This document shows, in pieces, positions 15,494-22,902 of a stretch of 59,691 nucleotides of DNA. Within the stretch, counting starts at the first letter, position 1; each line of letters opens with the position of its first letter. The notes beneath the pieces are model-generated. The model worked only from the letters and a program-made list of their open reading frames with translations. It was not told the DNA's origin and ran no database searches. Origin of the DNA: Verrucomicrobiota bacterium (lineage in GTDB: Bacteria > Verrucomicrobiota > Verrucomicrobiia > JADLBR01); NCBI GenBank assembly GCA_029560585.1, contig JAKQKQ010000216.1, forward strand, positions 1-59,691. Direction: 5' to 3'. The translations under genes and the position numbers were made by a program.

Positions 15494-17269
15494 ATGAACA
15501 GGTTGTGCTCATGCGTGTGGTTGGCCGCGGCGCTCGCGGTCGAGGGAACTGTGGATATCCATTCGGCGGAAGTGCCCATCGGCGTGATCCCGAGCTTCGC
15601 GGCGACGGCCCGACCGAGGCAGTCCAACGACGTTGGGGCGACGGTATCGCCCGATGTCGAAGCAACGACGGGAGAGCGGCTGACGGCCGACAATCCCTTG
15701 GCCCTCCCCGGCGCGAAGGTGCTGATCCCGTATCCGGAACTCAAGGCGCTGCTGGAGAAGGCAGCGGCGGAGCAAGCATGGAAGAAGGAGGTTCCGCCGG
15801 TCGAGGCCGCGCTCCTCTCGGCGCGCTTTCGCCTTGCGCTTGGCGGCGGGGCTCCCGCGCTGGAGGCGCGGTTTGAGGTGGCGGCATTTGGCGAGGGCTG
15901 GCGGCTGGTGCCGCTGGTTGGCAGCGACGTGGCGCCCGCCTCGATCGAGCCCCCGGATGTCGATGTTGTCGCGCGGGACGGCATCCTGTGCGCGTTGATT
16001 CATGGGCCGGGGCGCGCATCGGTCACGGTGCGATTCGATGTGCTTGGGTCACGGAAGGATCTGGGTCAGCCATTCCTGAAACTCAGGACCCAGGCCACGA
16101 CCTCGTCCACGCTGCAAGTGACCGGCCTGGGGAAGGGCGAGCGATTGCGCGTGGTCGGGCTGCCGGAGGCCGATGCCCGCGCGGAGAGCATGCCGCTGCC
16201 GACGGCCGGCGCCCCACTGGAGTTCGTCTTGGACGAGGATCGGCCTTCCGCTCCATCGCAATGGGAGGCGACCGCCGGCGTCCTCGTCGAGCGCGATGAT
16301 GTGTTTCTCCGGTATACCGCGCGGATCCTGGCCGATGTGGTCGAAGGGTCGGGCGTGGAGATGGTGCTGGAATTACCCGCTGACACCCGCGAGCGGGAGA
16401 TCGAGAGTCCCGGGATGTCCCGCTTCTGGGTGCAGCGAGATTCCGGCGGGCGCGACGTGCTGAAGATCGCGTGGGCCGATCCGAACGTCCGTTCCCGCGA
16501 GGTGCTGCTGCGGTGGCGGACCCCACCGCGCGGGGACGCCGAGCGGTGGCCGATGGAATGCCCTCGGCCGCAGGGTGCGCGATCCTTTGATGCGCTCTTC
16601 GTGGCCGCACGGCCCGAGCTGATGGCGTTGGAGGTGCAGCCGCCGTCGGCCTCGACGGCGAGCACGGGACTGGCCGGATGGATCCGCGAGAAGCTGGGTG
16701 CCCGGGAATACGTGGTGGCGACGGCGGGGGCATCGTTGGCGCCGCGGTGGCTGAAGACCGCCGACACCGAGCGGGCGACGGTGAAATCCGCCAAGTGCGC
16801 GACCACACTGGTGGGCGACGGCTCGGCGCTGGGGCAGGGGGAGTTCGAGATCGAACATGCCGGGCCGATGCGCTGGCGCGTCCGGTTGCCGGAAGGCAGT
16901 CGTCTCCTGAAGTGTGCCGCGGGAGGCGCGTCCGCCCAGCCGATTTTATCGGAAGGTGGCGAGCTTGAGTTCCCGCTGCCAGCCAGTTCGAAGGGCGTCT
17001 CCACCGTCAGCCTATCGTACACCGAGAAGAAAGACACCATGGATCCAGTCGGGGGCCACATGTCCCTCTGCCTGCCGTCTACGCCCCTTTTCGCCGAGCG
17101 GATCGAATGGCAGTTGCTCCTGCCGCAGGCCTACGAAGTGACGGCCGTCGATGGAAATCTCGACGTTGGCAAAGGCAGCGGCCCGGCGCTCGTTCTTGAG
17201 AAACGGCTCTGTCGCGGCGAGATGCCAAAGGTCGATCTCCACTACCGGAAGAAGGGACCGCGCGAGTGA
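15494..17269 (+). CDS. Unknown secreted protein upstream of creD
   Basis: I do not recognise this family. It is about 591 residues with a signal peptide (MNRLCSCVWLAAALAV). A helical segment containing PGAKVLIPYPELKALLEKAA (about 75-95) follows, then an almost entirely beta-strand body with no transmembrane helix. There are no obvious catalytic motifs. A GTG at 15488 is an alternative start two codons earlier. It lies 54 bp upstream of the creD homologue on the same strand, so the two are probably co-transcribed. It may act in the periplasm with CreD; this is inference from position. The helical VLIPYPELKALLEK segment also recalls regions of large predicted surface proteins of planctomycetes, but that is a weak impression. 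Confidence 0.7.
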   Translation: MNRLCSCVWLAAALAVEGTVDIHSAEVPIGVIPSFAATARPRQSNDVGATVSPDVEATTGERLTADNPLALPGAKVLIPYPELKALLEKAAAEQAWKKEVPPVEAALLSARFRLALGGGAPALEARFEVAAFGEGWRLVPLVGSDVAPASIEPPDVDVVARDGILCALIHGPGRASVTVRFDVLGSRKDLGQPFLKLRTQATTSSTLQVTGLGKGERLRVVGLPEADARAESMPLPTAGAPLEFVLDEDRPSAPSQWEATAGVLVERDDVFLRYTARILADVVEGSGVEMVLELPADTREREIESPGMSRFWVQRDSGGRDVLKIAWADPNVRSREVLLRWRTPPRGDAERWPMECPRPQGARSFDALFVAARPELMALEVQPPSASTASTGLAGWIREKLGAREYVVATAGASLAPRWLKTADTERATVKSAKCATTLVGDGSALGQGEFEIEHAGPMRWRVRLPEGSRLLKCAAGGASAQPILSEGGELEFPLPASSKGVSTVSLSYTEKKDTMDPVGGHMSLCLPSTPLFAERIEWQLLLPQAYEVTAVDGNLDVGKGSGPALVLEKRLCRGEMPKVDLHYRKKGPRE

Positions 17270-17323
17270 GTCGGGGATGATGGGTTTCTGGCACGACAAT
17301 CAAACGAAAGAGAAGGAGTCACG

Positions 17324-18583
17324 ATGAAATACAAGATGACGATGGGCGGGATGTTTGCGGTGGGCTGGATCTTCCTCTGCACTGCGGCGGGCTGGTTTTT
17401 GCTCGGTGGCGCGGTGGAAAAGCGCACGGCGGCGGCGGTGCAGAACCTGGGCAAGGAGGTGCGCGGCGCTTGGGGTCCAGCCATGGCGCAGTGTCACCCG
17501 CACGCCTACTATCTGCCGCCGGGCGGCGGACAAAAGGACGGCATCATTCGACCGGCGTCGAGCCATATTGCGGTGGCGCTATCCTATGAGCCCAAGCGCA
17601 AGGGCCTCCTGTGGCACCGCACGTATGGGGTATCGTTTGAGGGCGAATACCTGATCCAGAATCCGACGCCGATACAGCAGACGGTGTACGTCGTGTTCAG
17701 GTTCCCGAGCGCCGATGCCACCTATCACGACTTCCGATTCTCGATCGGTGATGCGGCGCCCACGGAGCGCGCGCCAGAGAATGGCGCGATCACCGAATCG
17801 GTCGTCATCGCGCCCAACGCATCGGTCCCCCTCAAGGTGGGATATCGGGCTCGCGGCGTGGACCGCTGGGCATACGCGTTCGAGGACGCCAGCCGCGTGC
17901 GGAACTTCGAGCTGCGCATGACGACGGACTTTGCCGAGATCAACTTCCCCACGGGGACCGGATCGCCGACGGGGAGGCAGAAGACGCAGAATGGGTGGGA
18001 GCTTACGTGGTCCTATCCGGACGTGCTGTCGGCGCCCGGGATCGGCATGGATATGCCCAATGTGCTGAACGCCGGGCCCGTTGCCGCCCGCATCAGCTTC
18101 TTTGCGCCGGTGTCCCTACTGTTCTTCTTCGCGGTCCTGCTGATCGTCGGCGTGGTGCGGCAGCAGAACCTGCATCCCATGAACTACTTTTTCCTCGCGG
18201 CGGGCTTCTTCGCGTTCCAGGCGCTGTTCACGTATCTGGTCGATCTGGTGCCGTTGCACCTTTCGTTCGCCATCGCGGCGGCCGTGTCGCTCCTGCTGGT
18301 GTGCGGGTACATCCACGCGGTGAGCGGGGGACGACTCTCGCGGGTCGCGGTGCCGGCCCAGATCGCCTACATGGTGCTGTTCAGCTACAGCTTTTTCTTC
18401 GATGGCCTATCGGGCCTGACGATCACCATTGGGGCGGTCGGGACCCTGGCACTGCTGATGGCCCTGACGGCGCACATCGACTGGGATGAGAAGTTGGGGA
18501 AAGGCGGGAGCCGAAAGAAGGGTGGTCAGGATGGGATCGGCGGTCCGTTGCCCGTGGCCGTGCCGCCCAAGCTGGGGGCGTGA
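17324..18583 (+). CDS. creD: CreD-like inner membrane protein
   Basis: 419 residues with the CreD layout: an N-terminal membrane helix (about 8-28), a large periplasmic beta-rich domain (about 30-255) and a C-terminal bundle of about six helices. The most diagnostic part is the end of helix 1 into helix 2, with QNLHPMNYFFLAAGFFAFQ, and the last helix leading to ALTAHIDWDEK, which parallel HPLNYLL and the NVDWY end of E. coli CreD. CreD is induced by CreBC and linked to envelope stress and beta-lactam or colicin tolerance. Here it precedes creB by 147 bp, unlike the creABCD order of E. coli. The gap carries an empty composite repeat. Confidence 0.85.
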   Translation: MKYKMTMGGMFAVGWIFLCTAAGWFLLGGAVEKRTAAAVQNLGKEVRGAWGPAMAQCHPHAYYLPPGGGQKDGIIRPASSHIAVALSYEPKRKGLLWHRTYGVSFEGEYLIQNPTPIQQTVYVVFRFPSADATYHDFRFSIGDAAPTERAPENGAITESVVIAPNASVPLKVGYRARGVDRWAYAFEDASRVRNFELRMTTDFAEINFPTGTGSPTGRQKTQNGWELTWSYPDVLSAPGIGMDMPNVLNAGPVAARISFFAPVSLLFFFAVLLIVGVVRQQNLHPMNYFFLAAGFFAFQALFTYLVDLVPLHLSFAIAAAVSLLLVCGYIHAVSGGRLSRVAVPAQIAYMVLFSYSFFFDGLSGLTITIGAVGTLALLMALTAHIDWDEKLGKGGSRKKGGQDGIGGPLPVAVPPKLGA

Positions 18584-18609
18584 GGGGTGTGCCAAGGGTC
18601 GCAGTCTGC

Positions 18610-18679
18610 GGGAGGGACGCCGGCTTCCGCGTCCGCGGGTGGTGCGGGATCCGACCCGCGAGACGGCGGGCCCTCCCGT
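18610..18679 (+). repeat. Empty outer element (GGGAGGG...CCCTCCC, no insertion)
   Basis: It starts GGGAGGGACGCCGG and ends GGCGGGCCCTCCC, about 69 bp, with CCCGCGAGAC where other copies have the GAGnnTGTCTCAA insertion. It lies between creD and creB. Confidence 0.75.
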
Positions 18680-18730
18680 AAGCTGGGATGGTCTCCGCTT
18701 TGGCTGGGTTTAGGATGAAGATCGCGTACA

Positions 18731-19468
18731 ATGGAAGAAGTGGCTGAGGCGAAGCAAGAGGCCTGTGGTCGGCGGCGCGTGCTGGTCGTGGACGACGAGG
18801 TGTCGATCAGTGACACGATTGTCTACTGCCTTGAGTCAGAGGGTTTCTCGGCGCGGGCGTGCGCCCTGGGCACGGAGGCGCTGGAACTCGCGAGGGGTGG
18901 GCATTTCGATTTGCTCATACTCGACGTTGGATTGCCCGACATGAACGGCTTCGAGGTGTGCCGCCGCCTGCGGGAACAGAGTTCCATGCCGGTGATTTTC
19001 CTGACGGCGCGCGCGTCCGAGGTGGATCGCGTGGTGGGGCTCGAGATCGGGGGCGATGACTACATCGTGAAGCCGTTCAGCCCACGGGAACTAAGCGCGA
19101 GGGCGCGGGCGGTGCTGCGGCGCTCTGGGAGCCGGGAGGCGAACGCGGATGCCGCCGGCAGCGAGACCGCGGGCCAGTCGGCCTTCGATGTGGACGAGGC
19201 GCGCTGCACGATCCGGTATCGCGGCCAGGGGCTGAAGCTGTCGCGCTATGAATTCCGGCTGTTGCGCCTTCTGGTCAAACATCCCGGCAGGGTGTTTTCG
19301 CGGGCCCAGTTGATGGATCATGTCTGGGAAGAACCGGAGGCCTCGATGGAGCGGACTGTCGACAGCCACATCAAGGCCCTGCGCGCGAGGATCAGGGAAG
19401 TCAGGGCCGATGCGGATCCGATCCAGACGCACCGGGGCATGGGATACTCGTTCTCGGAGGAAGCATGA
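18731..19468 (+). CDS. creB: CreB-like response regulator (OmpR family)
   Basis: 245 residues. The receiver domain (15-130) has the acidic pair D21/D22, phosphoacceptor D65 in LLILDVGLPDMNGFEV, T92 and K114 (DDYIVKPFSP). The C-terminal winged helix (about 150-243) is of OmpR/PhoB type, with LSRYEFRLLRLL, VFSRAQLMDHVW and HRGMGYSF. Its stop overlaps the creC start as ATGA, so the pair is coupled. Neighbouring creD and the strong CreC match identify it as CreB and not a generic OmpR. Likely targets include creD, but no clear cre-tag direct repeat was found upstream. Confidence 0.9.
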   Translation: MEEVAEAKQEACGRRRVLVVDDEVSISDTIVYCLESEGFSARACALGTEALELARGGHFDLLILDVGLPDMNGFEVCRRLREQSSMPVIFLTARASEVDRVVGLEIGGDDYIVKPFSPRELSARARAVLRRSGSREANADAAGSETAGQSAFDVDEARCTIRYRGQGLKLSRYEFRLLRLLVKHPGRVFSRAQLMDHVWEEPEASMERTVDSHIKALRARIREVRADADPIQTHRGMGYSFSEEA

Positions 19469-20910
19469 GTCTGACGTTGCGCGTCCTGATCGGGATCTGC
19501 GCGATCGCGGCGGCGGGCTATTTCCTGGTGATGCCGCCGGTGCTGCAGCGCGTCGAGAGGCAGTATCTCGAGGCGGCGGAGGAGATCATGGTGGATGCGG
19601 CCGAGGTCTGCTCGGGGGTGGCGTCTGCCGATGTCGCCGGTGGTCGCCGCCCGACGGAGACGCTGGCACGCGCATTCGAGAGTGCGGGGCGGCAAGAGAT
19701 CAATGCGCGGATCTATGCCATCGAGAAGAACAGGGTTACCCTCAATGCCTACGCGACCGATGCGGAGGGTCGCGTGCTCTTCGATTCGGGGCACCCGGAG
19801 CGAGTGGGCGCGGATTTTTCTCAGAAGAGGGATGTCCATCGGACGCTGGCGGGCCGGTATGGGGCGCGGGCCAGCCGGGACAGGCCGGAGGATCCGCTCT
19901 CTTATGTCATGTACGTGGCGGCCCCGTTGCGGCAGGGCCAGGGAGAGGCGGCGGCGGGGGTGGTGAGCGTCTACAAACCGCAGCGAAGCCTGATGGCGTT
20001 CGTGTACGAGACCCGGAGCTATCTGAAGAAGATCGCGCTGGCCGCCCTGGTCGGCGTTTTGGTGGCGGGGCTTATCCTCTCCCACTGGGTGACCCGCCCA
20101 TTGGATGAATTGACGCACTACGCGCTGGCGGTGAGCCGGGGCGAACGGCCCAATCCTCCCCGCCCGCCGGGCCGCCATCTCCGGGTGCTCGGCGACGCGG
20201 TTGATCGCATGCGCGATGCGCTGGAGGGGCGAAAGTATGTCGAGCACTATGTGCAGAGCATGACGCACGAGATGAAAAGCCCCATCGCCGCGATCTCGGC
20301 GACGTCCGAGTTGCTCCAGGAGGACATGCCCGCCCCGCAGCGCGCCAAATTCCTGGAGAATATGAGCAACGAGGTCGACCGGCTCCAGCGGCTGGCCGCC
20401 CGCCTGCTTGCGCTCTCCTCCCTCGAAAGCCGGAAGGCGCTGGATCGTCCCGCGCCCGTCGATGTTTCCGCCGTCGCCAGACGGGTCTGCGCCGAGGCCG
20501 AGGCGCGCGCGCGCGCCTCGGGAGTCAGGCTCCGCCTCGAGGGAAATGGCCCGTGCGTGGTCCGGGGCGACGAGTTCCTGCTGGAGGCCGCGCTGGACAA
20601 CCTGGTCCAGAACGCCATCGAGTTTTCGCCTCCGGGCGGTGCGATCTCGGTGGCAGTCACTGACGGGGAGAAGGGCTGTGTTGTGGTCGTCGTGGAGGAC
20701 GAGGGTCCCGGCATGCCGGATTATGCCCTCGGCAGGGTTTTCGAACGGTTCTACTCGTTGCCGAGACCCGCGACCGGGCGCAAGAGCACCGGCTTGGGCC
20801 TGTGCTTCGTTCGCGAGACCGCGCTGCTTCACGGGGGGAATGCGTCGGTGGTCAATCGCACGGATCGGTCGGGGGCGAGGGCGAAGATCACGTTGCCGGG
20901 GGCGGCATAG
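19465..20910 (+). CDS. creC: CreC-like sensor histidine kinase
   Basis: 481 residues. Transmembrane helix 1 is about 5-25 and helix 2 about 187-207, with a periplasmic sensor between them that closely follows E. coli CreC (GRVLFDSGHPERVGADFS, GRYGARASRDRPEDPLSYVMYVAAPL). HAMP-like RPLDELTHYA (211-220) is followed by a HisKA box with H268 in THEMKSP, N-box VQNAIEFSPPGG, G1 VEDEGPGMPDYALGRVFERFYSLPR and G2 STGLGLCFV. The conserved PDYAL.R.FERFYSLPR stretch is a CreC hallmark. It ends 3 bp before the convergent stop codon of the DUF3999 gene. Confidence 0.93.
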   Translation: MSLTLRVLIGICAIAAAGYFLVMPPVLQRVERQYLEAAEEIMVDAAEVCSGVASADVAGGRRPTETLARAFESAGRQEINARIYAIEKNRVTLNAYATDAEGRVLFDSGHPERVGADFSQKRDVHRTLAGRYGARASRDRPEDPLSYVMYVAAPLRQGQGEAAAGVVSVYKPQRSLMAFVYETRSYLKKIALAALVGVLVAGLILSHWVTRPLDELTHYALAVSRGERPNPPRPPGRHLRVLGDAVDRMRDALEGRKYVEHYVQSMTHEMKSPIAAISATSELLQEDMPAPQRAKFLENMSNEVDRLQRLAARLLALSSLESRKALDRPAPVDVSAVARRVCAEAEARARASGVRLRLEGNGPCVVRGDEFLLEAALDNLVQNAIEFSPPGGAISVAVTDGEKGCVVVVVEDEGPGMPDYALGRVFERFYSLPRPATGRKSTGLGLCFVRETALLHGGNASVVNRTDRSGARAKITLPGAA

Positions 20911-20913
20911 AGT

Positions 20914-22902
20914 CTAAGGCTTTTTGGGATCCTGGGGACCCGGCAGCAGTTTTGCCACTGCCCAGAGCAGGATAGCCACCGCCAGGCCGAGTGAGCCCCA
21001 GAAGAGAATTCTGCCCGATCGGCCGGCGAGAGTGAATGGTTTGCGGATCGAGGATGCCTTGGCGTCGGGCGCGGCGAGCGTGGCAATGTTCTCGTGCGCA
21101 GTCAGGAGCCGTTGCGCGACCAGCTGGATATCGTAATGCGGGGCGGCGGCCCGATCATTGCCGTAGGCGAGCTCCACCTCGCCGGGTTCGGCGGCCCGAA
21201 AGTGCAGGCGTATCACAGGATACGCGGCCTCCACGGCAACGGGGGCAAATGCGGAGTTATCACCATGGTCGATTTCCAGATACAGTTGGGCGGACGTCGG
21301 GGGCGCCTGGAGGGGGATGACCTGGCGGGGTGACTCGGTGCCAGAGTGGCGGATCCAGTGTGCGGAGCCGAGGGTGCGTCGCCTGGCATCGCCCCGGTCA
21401 TTCGACGCGATTTCATACACGCGCACGTTTCGCTCGAAGACCGGCTCCCCGATGGTGAGATTCAGGCGCGAGATCGGCACGCCCTCGGCTGGCAACTCGA
21501 GCCGCCAACGGTGGATCTCGGGATGCTCGGGGTCGGGGGCGCTCGCGAACGAGAGCTGCAACAGCCGCGAGCGGCAGGTCCGCTCGAGGAGATATGGGAT
21601 CTGCCTTCCGGCCCGCGCGATGCGGATGTCGGAATAGTCGTGGCGTGAGGCGGCGAGCGCCACCGGGTCGAGTTCGAGGATCTGGGCACCGGGCCGGTGG
21701 ATGGTAACGGCGCGCCGATGCCGCCAGCCCTCCGGGTGAAATGGACCGGCCATGTCCGGGATTTCGTTGGACGGCTGCGAGGGGCGGTAGGCGGGATTTC
21801 GCTCCGGGTCACTCCATTGAAGGGACGTGGCGGGCAGGCGCCGCCACTCGTCGACGAAGGCCGCGACGTCGTAGCGCGGGCCCGGCACGGCCGGATGACC
21901 GGACAGGAGGGTGTACTGCCCTGTGGCCTTGGCTTGGAACGCGAGATGGACGGGCCGCAGGAGAACCGAGGCATCCTTGATCGAGAGTGGCGGGCTGTCC
22001 CCATTATCGATGGAAAGCTCCGCCCGCGAATCTGCGATCGGCGCGGGCAGAGCGAGGTCCAGTTTCTCGAAACTTCGGCCGCCCTCAAGGCGCAGGCGGC
22101 TGATCGACCCCAAATCCCGCAGGGATTCGCGCGCCTCCGTGTCGGAAAGGAACCGCGTCACGAGTCTGACGCGTCTCGAGAATATGTCGTCGGAAGGATT
22201 CAGCACAATGCCGGTCACCGGGAGGTTGCGGGCCCCGAGGTCCAGGATGATCCGTGTCTCGCCGCCACTCGACTCGGCCGAGACGATGTGCGCCGGAACC
22301 GATTCCGGGGGTGGGGCGGCGATCTCGCCGACGATGAGCCGGGCATGCGAGAATGGCACGGGTGCGCTCTTCGCGTCGTCGATCGTGATGCGGATCGCAG
22401 AGATCGGTGCGTTTCCGAGGTCAAGCGAAAGTTGGGCGGCTCCCGAGGCATGACGAAATATGAGGGCGCCGGCGGTGATCGTGCGCCAGTTTCTAGCCGG
22501 GTCGGCCGTCTCGACGGTGGCGGCTTTGACAAAGTCATCGTGAGGCGTTTCAAGCACCACGCGCGAGGCGGCTTCGGGTTGGCCGAGGGTGAGTTCGAGC
22601 ACGGTCGTCGATTCCAAGAGGCGGGCGGTGAGAGGATGACGCGTTTCGCGGCCAGGCACCGTCGGCGCTGGGCCGACGATGGCGAATGGAACCTCCATCC
22701 CATCGGGGTCCAGCAGGCGAACATCGCCCAAGTCCGGGCGGGCGGCATTGAGGGCGCTCGCGGGCAACGTTATCCGCATCGCGCCCGGGGCAGCGACCCG
22801 GAACGTCTGTCGAGTCTCCCACGGCGCGAGGTCGAATGGTGCGGCTGCGGCGCCGAAGGAAGCGATGGCGCAGGAAGCCAAGCCGATTTTGCGGAGGGTC
22901 AT
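20914..22902 (-). CDS. DUF3999 family envelope protein
   Basis: 662 residues: signal peptide (about 1-20), a long beta-rich periplasmic region and one C-terminal transmembrane helix (LFWGSLGLAVAILLWAVAKLL) with a short PKKP tail. The opening FDLAPWETRQTFRVAAPGAMRITLP and the duplicated discoidin-like VTRFLSDTEARESLRDLGSI and SNDRGDARRRTLGSAHWIRHSG blocks match DUF3999. The family is habitually encoded beside DUF2339, as here, where the two genes overlap by 4 bp (ATGA). The function is unknown; a membrane-envelope complex is likely. It is convergent with creC across 3 bp. Confidence 0.85.
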   Translation of the reverse strand: MTLRKIGLASCAIASFGAAAAPFDLAPWETRQTFRVAAPGAMRITLPASALNAARPDLGDVRLLDPDGMEVPFAIVGPAPTVPGRETRHPLTARLLESTTVLELTLGQPEAASRVVLETPHDDFVKAATVETADPARNWRTITAGALIFRHASGAAQLSLDLGNAPISAIRITIDDAKSAPVPFSHARLIVGEIAAPPPESVPAHIVSAESSGGETRIILDLGARNLPVTGIVLNPSDDIFSRRVRLVTRFLSDTEARESLRDLGSISRLRLEGGRSFEKLDLALPAPIADSRAELSIDNGDSPPLSIKDASVLLRPVHLAFQAKATGQYTLLSGHPAVPGPRYDVAAFVDEWRRLPATSLQWSDPERNPAYRPSQPSNEIPDMAGPFHPEGWRHRRAVTIHRPGAQILELDPVALAASRHDYSDIRIARAGRQIPYLLERTCRSRLLQLSFASAPDPEHPEIHRWRLELPAEGVPISRLNLTIGEPVFERNVRVYEIASNDRGDARRRTLGSAHWIRHSGTESPRQVIPLQAPPTSAQLYLEIDHGDNSAFAPVAVEAAYPVIRLHFRAAEPGEVELAYGNDRAAAPHYDIQLVAQRLLTAHENIATLAAPDAKASSIRKPFTLAGRSGRILFWGSLGLAVAILLWAVAKLLPGPQDPKKP

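Noticed and set aside
14934-15497. 187-residue plus-strand open frame
   Set aside because: Its translation (MPYKICRPPVPGG-like) is the composite repeat and recurs at each copy in both orientations; it is repeat sequence, not a gene.
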